Assembly (NCBI GenBank): GCA_021838945.1
Contig: JAKCCH010000018.1
Span: forward strand, 1-39,368
Origin: Actinomycetes bacterium
Lineage (GTDB): Bacteria; Actinomycetota; Acidimicrobiia; Acidimicrobiales; Bog-793
Length of the DNA stretch: 39,368 nucleotides
Direction of reading: 5' to 3'
Below the pieces are notes generated by a model. That model did no database searches, was not told where the DNA came from, and saw nothing but the letters and a program-made list of their open reading frames with translations. The position numbers and the translations under genes were made by a program. The first letter of the stretch is position 1, and the number at the start of each line of letters is the position of its first letter. This document shows positions 1 to 7,653 of the stretch, in pieces.

Positions 1-1785
1 CGTGGGCGGTGGCGTCGTCGTCGAGGGCAGGAAGGTCGTCGTCGTGGTCGTAGTGGCCGGTGCGTGCGGGTTCATGCCGAGAGCCGTCGAGAGGCGAGTG
101 AGCGCGGAGACCTCCTGCTTCGCTGCGTTGTAAGAGGACTCGCTGATGCCATGGCGCAGCTCGACCACCGAGTTGGGGAGGAGGTCATGTGTCGTGAGCT
201 GACTCGTCTCGATCAGCTGAGGCTTGAACCACAGGATGCCGTGCGGCCTCCCCGAGTAGATGCTGATCCGGTCGCCCGTGAGGCCGACGAAGTACGACGA
301 CCGCTGGAACCAGATGACCACGGCGATGCCCCCCGCGATGAGAGCGGCGAGGAGCACGAGGAAGATGAAGACCCGGAACGTGAACACGCGGTCGCCGTAC
401 TGCTTCGCGAGGCGCCTGGTCGGCACGAGCACTGTCGTGGAACGGCCGGTGTGCTCGTACGGCTGGTCCCGAACAGCCGAGGGAGGCGGCACTGCTCGAA
501 CGGTCATGCTGCGGCCGCTGCGCCGCTGACCGTTCGTGATCCGCGTCGTGTCCTCGACTGCGGCCGTAGCTGTCGTGTCAGCGTCCGCCGCGACCGCGGC
601 TGCACCGGCCGCAGTGGCTGCCCCAGCTCCGGCCACGCCGGCCGCGCCGGCCGCTCCCGATCCTCCCGCCCGCGGTCTGGCCTCTTCCTCGGCGGTCGGC
701 GCCGCCTCGGAGGCCTCCTCGGCTTCGACGTCGTAGAGGAAGCCCGACGGAATGGCCAAGGCCTGGGTCGCGTCGGGATTCACGTCGACGGCGGAGGCGG
801 AACCGATAGCTGCTCCGGCGCCGGCAGCGGCAGCGGCTGCGGCGCCGGCTTCAGCTGCGGCTACTAGACCCGCCGCGGCAGCCGCGTCCTCGACCGACGG
901 TCGCGCGGAACCCCGGCGGCGTCTCGACCGCGTCACGGGGAGGGCCTGCGTGATGTCCGGATTGAACCGGTCCTCGCCCTGATCCGGCATCGGTGGGCGC
1001 GGCGGCACCATCTCGAGCGGCTGAGCGACTTCGGACGGATCGGCCTCGACGACGTCGATCACGACCACGGTCACGTTGTCGATCCCGCCATGGCCGAGCG
1101 CGACACCGACGAGCTCCTTCGCCACCTCGCGGGGGTCCTCGGATGCGTCGAGGACGCGAGCCATCTCCTCCTCGGGAACCTCGTCCGAGAGGCCATCCGA
1201 ACAGAGCAGGTACCGTGCGCCCGGGACCGGCTCGAGATCCCACACGTCGACGTCCACCTCGGAGTCGATGCCGAGTGCTCTCGTGAGCACGTGCCGGTGC
1301 GGGTGCACGGCCGCCTCTGCGGGCGTCAGGTCGCCCTGGCGGACCATCTCCTCCACGACCGAATGGTCCTCGGTCAGCCTCACGACCCTCGGGTGCTCTG
1401 CATCGCTGCGGTCGATGCGGTAGGCGCGCGAGTCGCCCACGTTCACGAGGGCGAGGTGCGGGGTCGAGCCGCCCCCGTCGGCGTCGAGCAGAGCAGCCGC
1501 CGTGAGCGTCGTGCCCATGCCGTGCAGCTTCCGGTCCACCCGGCTCTTCCGCCAGATCGCGCGGTTGGCCTTGCGCACCGCCGACACGAGTCCGGCTGCA
1601 GTGCGGTCACGCTGGAACGCCTCGACCAGCTCCTCGATGGCAGTGCGCGCCGCCACCTCCCCGCCGAGATGGCCACCCATGCCATCCGCGATGGCGGCCA
1701 GGTCGCTCGAGATGACGGCGAGGTCCTCGTTGTTGGTGCGGACGTAGCCCGTGTGGCTCTCGGCAGCCGACCTGATCGCGATCAC
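1..1785 (-). CDS. pstP: PP2C-family Ser/Thr protein phosphatase (PstP-like), 3' end outside window
   Basis: A membrane-anchored metal-dependent phosphatase, expected to reverse PknA/PknB-type phosphorylation of cell-division and envelope proteins. The frame is open for 595 codons to the window edge, so the C-terminus is missing. Residues 1-240 form the PP2C domain, with metal-site motifs ADGMGGH near residue 32, SDGLSDE, and DNVTVVVID at its end. An Ala/Gly-rich linker follows (about 290-430), then one membrane helix (about 466-492) and an extracytoplasmic part ending in Thr/Pro-rich sequence. The GTG start at 1785 overlaps the fhaB stop by 4 nt (GTGA), which indicates translational coupling. 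In mycobacteria the same order continues with rodA, pbpA, pknA and pknB; those would lie left of the window (inference). The unusually Ala-rich linker has no counterpart I can name. Confidence 0.9.
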   Translation of the reverse strand, partial: MIAIRSAAESHTGYVRTNNEDLAVISSDLAAIADGMGGHLGGEVAARTAIEELVEAFQRDRTAAGLVSAVRKANRAIWRKSRVDRKLHGMGTTLTAAALLDADGGGSTPHLALVNVGDSRAYRIDRSDAEHPRVVRLTEDHSVVEEMVRQGDLTPAEAAVHPHRHVLTRALGIDSEVDVDVWDLEPVPGARYLLCSDGLSDEVPEEEMARVLDASEDPREVAKELVGVALGHGGIDNVTVVVIDVVEADPSEVAQPLEMVPPRPPMPDQGEDRFNPDITQALPVTRSRRRRGSARPSVEDAAAAAGLVAAAEAGAAAAAAAGAGAAIGSASAVDVNPDATQALAIPSGFLYDVEAEEASEAAPTAEEEARPRAGGSGAAGAAGVAGAGAATAAGAAAVAADADTTATAAVEDTTRITNGQRRSGRSMTVRAVPPPSAVRDQPYEHTGRSTTVLVPTRRLAKQYGDRVFTFRVFIFLVLLAALIAGGIAVVIWFQRSSYFVGLTGDRISIYSGRPHGILWFKPQLIETSQLTTHDLLPNSVVELRHGISESSYNAAKQEVSALTRLSTALGMNPHAPATTTTTTTFLPSTTTPPPT

Positions 1786-2237
1786 CGCGTGACCTCGAGG
1801 GTTGTGCTTCCGACCTTCAAGCGGTCACCCCGCTGCAGCCGCATCGGCCCGTCGCTCAGCCTCTCGTCGTTGAGCCAGGTGCCGTTCGTGCTCCCGAGGT
1901 CCTCGAGCCAGAACTCGCCACCCCGGTAGAAGACGCGGGCATGGACCGACGACGTGAAGGAATCGTCCTCGAGAGGCACGGCACAGCCTGGTGAACGGCC
2001 GAGGGTCACCTCCTCGCCGAGGTCGAACATGCGCCCGCGCCGTTGCGGCGGGTCGACGATACGCAGCTTCAGGGGGACCGGCTGGTCGCTGCCGACCGTC
2101 GGGACGATCGGTGTCGCCTGCCTCTCGGACCGGGACCGGCGGATCTCGACGTACACCATCCGGATGGCGTAGAGGAAGAACAGCCAGAGGAGGCCGAGCA
2201 GGAAGTAGCGCAAGACGTGCAGGAGCTCGTGGGGCAT
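1782..2237 (-). CDS. fhaB: FHA-domain membrane protein (FhaB/FipA-like)
   Basis: A 151-residue protein with one N-terminal membrane helix (residues 8-31, Leu/Phe-rich), a short basic juxtamembrane stretch, and a C-terminal forkhead-associated domain (about 58-150). The FHA phosphothreonine-binding residues are present: GRS at 80-82, the SSVH element at 96-99, and STNGT near 116-120. The family binds phosphothreonine partners of the Pkn kinases; mycobacterial FipA helps recruit division proteins. It sits 15 nt downstream of fhaA and overlaps pstP by 4 nt, so the three are one transcription unit. The kinase target cannot be deduced from sequence. Confidence 0.9.
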   Translation of the reverse strand: MPHELLHVLRYFLLGLLWLFFLYAIRMVYVEIRRSRSERQATPIVPTVGSDQPVPLKLRIVDPPQRRGRMFDLGEEVTLGRSPGCAVPLEDDSFTSSVHARVFYRGGEFWLEDLGSTNGTWLNDERLSDGPMRLQRGDRLKVGSTTLEVTR

Positions 2238-2252
2238 GGGGGTTCCGCCTCG

Positions 2253-2906
2253 TCAGGCGGGTTCGAACCTCATCGTCGTCGTGCCGACGGTGATCGTATC
2301 GCCCGGCGTCAACCGTCGCTCTCGCACCAGCACGCCGTTCACCTTGGTTCCATTCGTCGATCCGAGATCGACCAGCACCACGGAGTCCCCCTCTCGCCGA
2401 AACTGGGCGTGACGTCTGGACACATTCGGATCGTCCAGCACGACTGCACACTCTGGCAGCCTGCCGACCGTGACGACCTCGTCAGCTATCCCTACCCGCC
2501 TGCCGTCCGGAAGTACCAGCCAGTCTGTCGGCGTCCCGGCAGCCTCGCTGATTTCGGACTCGATCGCGAAAGTGCTCACCGTCAGGTCCGGGTCCTCGTG
2601 GATGACGATCTCGATGGGCCCGAGGAACAAGTAGCGCTCGTCACTGGCGTGCTCACGCACCGCCTCGACCAGCTCCCGGTTGAGGACGTCGGCAAAGCTC
2701 TCGAAACGCTCGTAGTCCGGCGTCGCCAGGTAGATGTCGAAGCGGTTGGGCGCGATGACGCCCCGTACGCCTACCGTACGGCGCAGGTCCATGTCCCTCG
2801 TCAAGCGCCTGCCGAGCTCAACCGGCTGCAGCTGACCGCGGAACGCCTTCGCGAAGGCGCCCTCGACCATCCGCTCCAGCCGGCGCTCGAACTGTTCGAG
2901 TCCCAT
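2253..2906 (-). CDS. fhaA: FhaA-like protein: DUF3662 plus FHA domain, no linker
   Basis: A 217-residue cytoplasmic protein. Residues 1-115 match the DUF3662 domain typical of FhaA (opening MGLEQFERRLERM). Residues 125-217 are an FHA domain with GR at 148-149, SRRH at 163-166 and STNGTKVNG near 183-191. Mycobacterial FhaA is over 500 residues because of a long low-complexity linker; here the linker is almost absent. FhaA binds phosphorylated MviN/MurJ and other kinase targets in mycobacteria (established); the role here is inferred. I chose the ATG at 2906 because the family begins MGLEQ; upstream in-frame sequence is compositionally non-coding. A TAGTCT box on the minus strand (2917-2922) lies 10 nt before the ATG. 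First gene of the fhaA-fhaB-pstP unit. Confidence 0.9.
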   Translation of the reverse strand: MGLEQFERRLERMVEGAFAKAFRGQLQPVELGRRLTRDMDLRRTVGVRGVIAPNRFDIYLATPDYERFESFADVLNRELVEAVREHASDERYLFLGPIEIVIHEDPDLTVSTFAIESEISEAAGTPTDWLVLPDGRRVGIADEVVTVGRLPECAVVLDDPNVSRRHAQFRREGDSVVLVDLGSTNGTKVNGVLVRERRLTPGDTITVGTTTMRFEPA

Positions 2907-2916
2907 CTTGGCGATG

Positions 2917-2922
2917 AGACTA
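2917..2922 (-). promoter_or_regulatory. -10 box of fhaA operon
   Basis: TAGTCT on the minus strand, separated from the fhaA ATG by 10 nt. This implies a nearly leaderless transcript. There is no Shine-Dalgarno upstream of the start. Confidence 0.45.
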
Positions 2923-3049
2923 TCGGCCGGGTGTCGAGTCACGATGGCACGAGCCCTGGTGAAGCGGTCAGTGACACCTGCTCCCAGGCGGTGGCACCAC
3001 CCGCCAGGGGCCCGGGCGGGGGGCCGGCAGGGGTGGCTCCGAGGCGGAG

Positions 3050-3055
3050 TATCGT
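3050..3055 (+). promoter_or_regulatory. -10 box of tRNA-Leu
   Basis: TATCGT lies 11 nt upstream of the first tRNA base, the expected distance for a short 5' leader. No convincing -35 was found. Confidence 0.45.
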
Positions 3056-3066
3056 CATTGGGCCAC

Positions 3067-3149
<83 letters not shown>

Positions 3150-3150
<1 letters not shown>

Positions 3151-3186
3151 CCGACCGACCGATCCGACATCGATCGACCGACCGGA
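3150..3186 (+). repeat. CGAC/CCGA-rich spacer after tRNA-Leu
   Basis: The bases after the tRNA consist largely of repeated CCGA/CGAC/CGAT tetramers, in two clusters around GATCCGACATCGAT. It is short and imperfect. It may just be slippage-derived spacer; no att-site duplication is seen. Confidence 0.4.
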
Positions 3187-3197
3187 GCCGGGCGGGT

Positions 3198-3203
3198 TAC
3201 CGT
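3198..3203 (+). promoter_or_regulatory. -10 box, leaderless start of S10 peptidase
   Basis: TACCGT, then 8 nt, then the ATG at 3212. No ribosome binding site lies between tRNA and ATG. Confidence 0.55.
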
Positions 3204-3211
3204 GCCGGGAC

Positions 3212-4699
3212 ATGGACTCCACACCTGTTCCCGGCGCCGCCCTCCCCGAGGGAGGTGGCAGCAGCACCGACCGGCAGCCGCCGGCTCCGGTGGACGACCT
3301 CGTCTCCTCCCACCACGAGCTGGAGACGATCCGTGGCCTGGTCGCCTACACGGCTACGGCGGGGCGCGTCGTGCTCCGTGAGGAAGTCGTCGAGGACGGC
3401 GTCTTCCGCGGATCGCGCCCGAAGGCGGAGATGTTCGTCGTCTCCTACGTGGCAGACGCTCGTGCAGGCGGTCCGGAGCGCCCGGTCACGTTCGCGTTCA
3501 ACGGGGGCCCCGGGTCCTCGAGCGTGTGGTTGCATCTCGGGCTCCTCGGGCCGCGCCGCGTCCTCATGGGTGACGCCGGGGACCTCGCACCGCCTCCGTA
3601 CGGCATCGCCGACAACGCCGAGACCCTGCTCGCCCACTCGGACCTCGTGTTCATCGACCCGGTGTCGACCGGCTACTCCCGGGTCATCGAAGGCGACAAG
3701 GCTGCCGACTTCCATGGCTACCAGCGCGACGTCGAGTCCGTCGGCGAGGTCATCCGGCTCTGGACGTCGCGGAACGGGCGATGGCTCTCACCGAAGTACC
3801 TCATCGGCGAGTCGTACGGGACCCTCCGGGCAGGAGCACTCGCCGACCATCTGCAGTCCCGCTACGGGCTGGCCCTGAACGGGGTCATGTTGATCTCGTC
3901 CGTCCTCGACTTCGCGACCGGTTCGGACGAAGGCGAGGGCAACGACCTGGCCTTCGTCCTCAGCCTGCCGACGTTCGCCTGCATGGCCCACTACCACCGC
4001 GAGGCGGGCGGCCGTTCGTTGGCCGAGGTGCGCGAGGACGCCGAGACGTTCGCTCTCGGCGACTATGCACGGGCGCTGCTGGCCGGGCACCGCCTCCCCG
4101 AGAGCGAGCGCAGGGAGGTCGTGGAGCACCTCGCCCGGCTCACCGGCCTCGGCACTGACTACCTCGAGCGGGTGGGGTTGAGAGTGGAGTCGCACCGTTT
4201 CTTCAGGGAGGTGTTGCGCGATCGTGGCCTCGTCATCGGGCGCCTCGACGGGCGGTTCACCGGCCACGAAGCCGACGACGCCGGCGAACGACCGACCGTC
4301 GACCCCAGCTACTCGGCCATCCACGGCCCCTACGCGGCCGGCTTCAACCACTACGTGCGAGGCGAGCTCGGCTATGAGAACGACCTCCCCTACGAGATCC
4401 TGACCGATCGAGTGCAGCCTTGGTCGTACAAGGAGTTCGAGGGCAGGTACGTGAACGTGGCCGATCGACTTGCGGCGGCGATGCGAGCGAACCCGCACCT
4501 GCGTGTTCACATCGCTGCGGGATACTACGACGGAGCGACGCCGTACTTTGCTGCGGAGCACACCGTGAACCACCTTCGGTTGCCCGCGGCGCTGCGGGAC
4601 AACGTCGAGTTCCGGTATTACGAGGCCGGGCACATGATGTACGTCCACGAGCCGAGCCGCCTGCGCCAGAGCGAGCACCTCGGCAGCTTCGTGAGCTGA
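3212..4699 (+). CDS. Serine carboxypeptidase-like protein (peptidase family S10)
   Basis: A 495-residue alpha/beta-hydrolase peptidase. S10 hallmarks are visible: the oxyanion-hole segment FNGGPGSSSVW near residue 100, nucleophile Ser201 in GESYG, Asp440 in AGYYDGATP and His474 in YEAGHMMY. The family removes C-terminal residues, often at acidic pH. No signal peptide is seen; the N-terminus is Pro/Gly/Ser-rich and hydrophilic, so a cytoplasmic location is likely although many homologues are exported. The frame is open further upstream, but that would run into the tRNA; the ATG at 3212 is preceded by a well-placed -10 box. It appears to be a single-gene unit. The substrate is unknown. Confidence 0.9.
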   Translation: MDSTPVPGAALPEGGGSSTDRQPPAPVDDLVSSHHELETIRGLVAYTATAGRVVLREEVVEDGVFRGSRPKAEMFVVSYVADARAGGPERPVTFAFNGGPGSSSVWLHLGLLGPRRVLMGDAGDLAPPPYGIADNAETLLAHSDLVFIDPVSTGYSRVIEGDKAADFHGYQRDVESVGEVIRLWTSRNGRWLSPKYLIGESYGTLRAGALADHLQSRYGLALNGVMLISSVLDFATGSDEGEGNDLAFVLSLPTFACMAHYHREAGGRSLAEVREDAETFALGDYARALLAGHRLPESERREVVEHLARLTGLGTDYLERVGLRVESHRFFREVLRDRGLVIGRLDGRFTGHEADDAGERPTVDPSYSAIHGPYAAGFNHYVRGELGYENDLPYEILTDRVQPWSYKEFEGRYVNVADRLAAAMRANPHLRVHIAAGYYDGATPYFAAEHTVNHLRLPAALRDNVEFRYYEAGHMMYVHEPSRLRQSEHLGSFVS

Positions 4700-4716
4700 G
4701 CCACACCCGGCGGACG

Positions 4717-4722
4717 TACAGT
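4717..4722 (+). promoter_or_regulatory. -10 box, leaderless start of 4730 gene
   Basis: TACAGT, 7 nt before the ATG at 4730. It lies in the 30-nt gap after the peptidase stop, suggesting independent transcription. Confidence 0.5.
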
Positions 4723-4729
4723 CCCGATC

Positions 4730-5020
4730 ATGATCATCGACGTCCTGCACTTCCGGCTGGCGAGCGGGGTCGACGAGGAGGAGTGGCTCGCACAGGACAG
4801 GCTGGCCCAGACGGACTTCGCCTACCAGCAGCCTGGCCTGCTCCGGCGCACCACTGCGCGGGGCGAGGGCGGGAGCTGGGCCGTGATCACGCAGTGGCGG
4901 TCGGCCGTCGACGCCGATGCAGCAATGGCCAAGGCAGGACAGGACCCCGGCATGTTGAGGATCATGTCGATGATCGAGCCGGGCTCGTCGTCGACCGAAC
5001 GTTACGAGCCGCTCGGCTGA
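4730..5020 (+). CDS. Small dimeric alpha+beta barrel protein (ABM-like)
   Basis: A 96-residue protein whose order of elements (MIIDVLHFRLASG, a helix, QQPGLLRRTTARG, then AVITQWRSAVDADAAM) resembles the antibiotic-biosynthesis-monooxygenase/dimeric ferredoxin-like barrel superfamily. These small homodimers act as heme-degrading enzymes, quinol monooxygenases, isomerases or unknown factors. No residue here identifies a reaction, so function is unassigned. The start is fixed by the TACAGT box 7 nt upstream. It converges with the VOC gene, with a hairpin between them. Confidence 0.65.
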   Translation: MIIDVLHFRLASGVDEEEWLAQDRLAQTDFAYQQPGLLRRTTARGEGGSWAVITQWRSAVDADAAMAKAGQDPGMLRIMSMIEPGSSSTERYEPLG

Positions 5021-5022
5021 GG

Positions 5023-5043
5023 GACGCCGGGTCGGGCGGCGTC
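5023..5043. terminator. Hairpin between convergent genes
   Basis: GACGCC (5023-5028) and GGCGTC (5038-5043) form a perfect 6-bp stem with a 9-nt loop, in the 27-bp gap between two convergent stops. There is no U-tract, so it is only a candidate bidirectional terminator. Confidence 0.4.
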
Positions 5044-5047
5044 GCCA

Positions 5048-5470
5048 TCACTGCTGGACGAGCATCACCGTCAGGTCCTCGGGATCCGCGATCGCAGCCA
5101 CTGTGGGGCCGTCCGGGACATCGAAGGGCTCGAGCACGATGCGGGCGCCGAGGGCGACCGCCTGATCGAGCGATCCTCGCAGGTCACGCACCTGGACATA
5201 GAGCGAGACGCCGCTCGCGTCACCCTGCCTGATGTGTCCGGCCGGGCCTGGCTCTGGCCCACCGATGCCCGGTGCGACGGTCATGATCGGCCCATCGCCG
5301 ATCTCCCAGTTGAAGAGGTCGCGGTAGAACGCGCGCTGTGCCTCGGGATCACGGGCGACGATCTCCCAGTGCACCATCGGTCGCGCCCAGTCAGGCGTCA
5401 TCACAGCTCCTTGCAGCTCAGCGGGGTCGAGTCGCCGCTCCTCGTCTTCGGGCATCGCCGGCTCGACCAT
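5048..5470 (-). CDS. VOC (glyoxalase/bleomycin-resistance) superfamily protein
   Basis: A 140-residue single vicinal-oxygen-chelate domain. After an acidic N-terminal tail (1-22) the domain runs from PMVHWEIVARDPEAQRAF through GVSLYVQVRDLRGSLDQA to AAIADPEDLTVMLVQQ. The closing pattern of a DP-like turn followed by a hydrophobic strand is typical of the family, whose members include dioxygenases, epimerases and drug-binding proteins. Substrate and metal are not predictable. The ATG at 5470 was chosen over an internal ATG at residue 24 because a TATGGT box (minus strand, 5477-5482) lies exactly 6 nt upstream. Confidence 0.8.
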   Translation of the reverse strand: MVEPAMPEDEERRLDPAELQGAVMTPDWARPMVHWEIVARDPEAQRAFYRDLFNWEIGDGPIMTVAPGIGGPEPGPAGHIRQGDASGVSLYVQVRDLRGSLDQAVALGARIVLEPFDVPDGPTVAAIADPEDLTVMLVQQ

Positions 5471-5476
5471 GGTCGA

Positions 5477-5482
5477 ACCATA
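5477..5482 (-). promoter_or_regulatory. -10 box, leaderless start of VOC gene
   Basis: TATGGT on the minus strand, 6 nt before the ATG at 5470. It decides between two in-frame starts. Confidence 0.55.
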
Positions 5483-5551
5483 GGCCGGGGTGGGTCGTCC
5501 GTGGCGAGGGGCTGCCCCCGGACCTGATCGATGCCGGCGCTCTCGGGCCGG

Positions 5552-5557
5552 TACTGT
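5552..5557 (+). promoter_or_regulatory. -10 box of lepB
   Basis: TACTGT, 9 nt before the GTG at 5567. It favours this GTG over an upstream ATG at 5531 that would place the box inside the coding region. Confidence 0.5.
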
Positions 5558-5566
5558 CTCCGGGTC

Positions 5567-6151
5567 GTGGACACTTCCGAGGTTGTGGCGCGACCGGCGG
5601 CACACCGGCGTCGGCGCAGATGGCCTCGATGGCTCCCCTGGATCGTGATCGTGGCCGCATCGCTCTTGATCGCGATCGTGCTGCGGCTGTTCATCGTCCA
5701 GACCTTCTTCGTGCCGAGCGGTTCGATGATCCCGACGCTGCAGCCCGGGGATCGGATCCTCGTCCAGAAGATCGGCTACACGGTCGGCGAGGGCTCGGTC
5801 ATCGTGTTCAAGACGCCGCCGGGTTACCGACCGTCCGAGTGCGGTGGCAGCGTGGAGAGCGACCTCGTGAAGCGCGTGATCGGTCTGCCCGGCGAGCGCA
5901 TCCGCTCTGTCGGCAACACCATCTTCATCAACGGCAAGCCGCTCGCCGAGCCCTACCTGCCGAAGGGCACGCCCCTCGGTGCTCCGATCCCTCCGCAGAC
6001 CGTCCCACCGGGCGAGTACTTCGTGATGGGTGACAACCGGGACATCTCGTGTGACAGCCGCGTCTGGGGTGATGTGCCGGCGTCGGACATCGTGGGGACT
6101 GTGTTTCTCATCATCTGGCGCGGCGGGCACCCTGCGTTCCACGTGATCTGA
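5567..6151 (+). CDS. lepB: Signal peptidase I
   Basis: Cleaves signal peptides of secreted proteins at the outer face of the membrane. It is a 194-residue type I enzyme with a short Arg-rich cytoplasmic N-terminus (HRRRRR), one membrane helix (about 25-45) and the extracellular catalytic domain. Catalytic Ser53 lies in SGSMIPTLQPGD, the general base Lys102 in VKRVIGLPGE, and the conserved box GDNRDISCDSR near the end. The length is compact but normal for actinobacterial single-pass enzymes. The GTG start at 5567 is supported by a TACTGT box 9 nt upstream. It converges with the MATE gene, with 26 bp between stops. It lies alone rather than in the rplS-lepB-rnhB arrangement seen in many actinobacteria. 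Confidence 0.93.
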   Translation: MDTSEVVARPAAHRRRRRWPRWLPWIVIVAASLLIAIVLRLFIVQTFFVPSGSMIPTLQPGDRILVQKIGYTVGEGSVIVFKTPPGYRPSECGGSVESDLVKRVIGLPGERIRSVGNTIFINGKPLAEPYLPKGTPLGAPIPPQTVPPGEYFVMGDNRDISCDSRVWGDVPASDIVGTVFLIIWRGGHPAFHVI

Positions 6152-6177
6152 CCGGCGCCTGTCTGCCCGGGGTGCGC

Positions 6178-7506
6178 CTAGGCGCGTGCTCCTGCCGCCG
6201 CGACCGGCGGAAGAGCAGAGATCGACTGCCACTTGCGGCCGAGCAGGACCGTCCTGGCCAGCAACCAGCACAGCATGGCGAACCAGATCCCGAGGATGCC
6301 GATCGAGTGGTACGCCAGCGTGAGAGCGGCGAGCGGCGCGAAGGCCGCAAGGGCGAGCAGCATGGCGCGCCGCATCGTGGCGTACTCGGAGGCGCCGAGG
6401 ATCAGGCCGTCGAGCACGAAGGCGGCAGCAGCGGCCGGCTGCTGCAGGCCGCAGACGAGCAGCGCCAGCATCGCCTGGTGCTGGACGGCGGCGTCCGGCG
6501 AGAACACCCGCGGGAGCACGACAGCGGTAGCCGCGGTGACCACGCCGAGCACCACTCCGACGACGAGGCCCATCCGCATGACTCGACCGCCGACCCGCCT
6601 TGCCTCGACCGGGTCCGCCGCCCCGAGGGCTCCCGAGACGAAGACCTGGGCGGGAACGGCGAGGGAGTCGAGCGTGAGCGCCAACATCCCCCAGACCTGC
6701 ATGGCGATCTGGTGCCCGCCGAGCGGTGCCGTCCCGAGGCGGGCGGCGATGGCAGTGGTCGCGAGGAGGGCTGCGCCGAGGGCCATCGTCCGGATCGTGA
6801 GCGGGACGGCGTCCCCTACGAGCTCGCGGATGTCGGCGCCGGCGGGGCTCCTCGGCGCCACCGGCGCCCGCCTGGAGAGGGCAGCGAAGAGGCCGGCGCC
6901 GACGAACTGGGCCACCACCGTGCCCCAGGCGGACCCGGCGATGCCGAGGTGGGCGCCGTAGACGAGCACGATCTCGAGGATCACATTGACGACGTTCGAT
7001 ACGAGCGCGACGAGGAGCGGCCGTCTCGTGTCGGCAAGACCGGTCAGGTGCCCGTTCCCGGCCAGAGTCACGAACAGCGCCGGCATGCCGACGGCTGCGA
7101 TCCGCAGGTACTCGACGGCGTCGCTCACGACGCCACCATGGCCGTGACCACCGAGCAGAAGCGCCATGTAGGGAGCGATGAGCTCGATGAGGAGCGTCGT
7201 GCCGATGCCGACGAGGAGCGAGAGGACGTAGGCGGCCCCGATGGCGCGCCCTGCGCCCTCCTCGTCACCCGCCGACCGGCGGAAGGCGACGACCGAGACC
7301 GTCGCCATCTCGAGAAACGCCGCCGTCCACCCCAACACGTTCAGCCCCGCCGTCGCGACGGCGAGGCCTCCGAGCGGGATCTTCCCGAGATGACCGACGA
7401 TTCCGGAGTCCGTCAGGTTGTAGAGGGGCTCGATGACGAGCGCGCCGAGCGCAGGGAGCGCCAGGGCGATGATCCGCCGGTCGAGAGGCTCGAGACGGCG
7501 ACGCAT
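6178..7506 (-). CDS. MATE-family multidrug/toxin efflux transporter
   Basis: A 442-residue polytopic membrane protein with about 12 predicted helices in two six-helix halves. The DinF-like opening (PLDRRIIALALPALG, then PLYNLTDSGIVGHLG) is characteristic of MATE antiporters, which expel cationic drugs or metabolites using sodium or proton gradients. A central cytoplasmic loop (about 210-225) separates the halves. The ATG at 7506 was preferred because the segment upstream is compositionally weak and a TATCCT box lies 9 nt before it. Substrate cannot be inferred. It lies on the same strand as, but 147 bp downstream of, the five-gene catabolic operon, and is probably independent. Confidence 0.88.
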   Translation of the reverse strand: MRRRLEPLDRRIIALALPALGALVIEPLYNLTDSGIVGHLGKIPLGGLAVATAGLNVLGWTAAFLEMATVSVVAFRRSAGDEEGAGRAIGAAYVLSLLVGIGTTLLIELIAPYMALLLGGHGHGGVVSDAVEYLRIAAVGMPALFVTLAGNGHLTGLADTRRPLLVALVSNVVNVILEIVLVYGAHLGIAGSAWGTVVAQFVGAGLFAALSRRAPVAPRSPAGADIRELVGDAVPLTIRTMALGAALLATTAIAARLGTAPLGGHQIAMQVWGMLALTLDSLAVPAQVFVSGALGAADPVEARRVGGRVMRMGLVVGVVLGVVTAATAVVLPRVFSPDAAVQHQAMLALLVCGLQQPAAAAAFVLDGLILGASEYATMRRAMLLALAAFAPLAALTLAYHSIGILGIWFAMLCWLLARTVLLGRKWQSISALPPVAAAGARA

Positions 7507-7515
7507 GACCTGACG

Positions 7516-7521
7516 AGGATA
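7516..7521 (-). promoter_or_regulatory. -10 box of MATE gene
   Basis: TATCCT on the minus strand, 9 nt before the ATG at 7506. The rest of the 7507-7653 gap shows only a short GGAAG-G-CTTCC palindrome near 7601 and no other recognisable element. Confidence 0.45.
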
Positions 7522-7653
7522 CGACGGCGTTGCCGGGTGCTCAGCTTCCAACCGGAGCATGGAGTCTGCCCGGGGCGCCTTCAGCTCTCTCGCTGATCTG
7601 TCACGGAAGGCTTCCCTGTCGTCGGACTCCGGTCGCCGTCGCCCGTGCCGCCG

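Noticed and set aside
535-950. Low-complexity Ala/Gly-rich segment as a separate small gene on the plus strand
   Set aside because: It is the linker of the PP2C phosphatase, in one uninterrupted minus-strand frame joining the phosphatase domain and the membrane helix.
2889-2903. Perfect palindrome CTCGAACTGTTCGAG resembling a LexA box
   Set aside because: The half-sites are separated by one base instead of four, and it lies in fhaA coding the conserved LEQFE region.
6154-6178. GGCGC/GCGCC inverted repeat between lepB and the MATE gene
   Set aside because: Five-base stem with a 15-nt loop and no U-tract; too weak to call a terminator.
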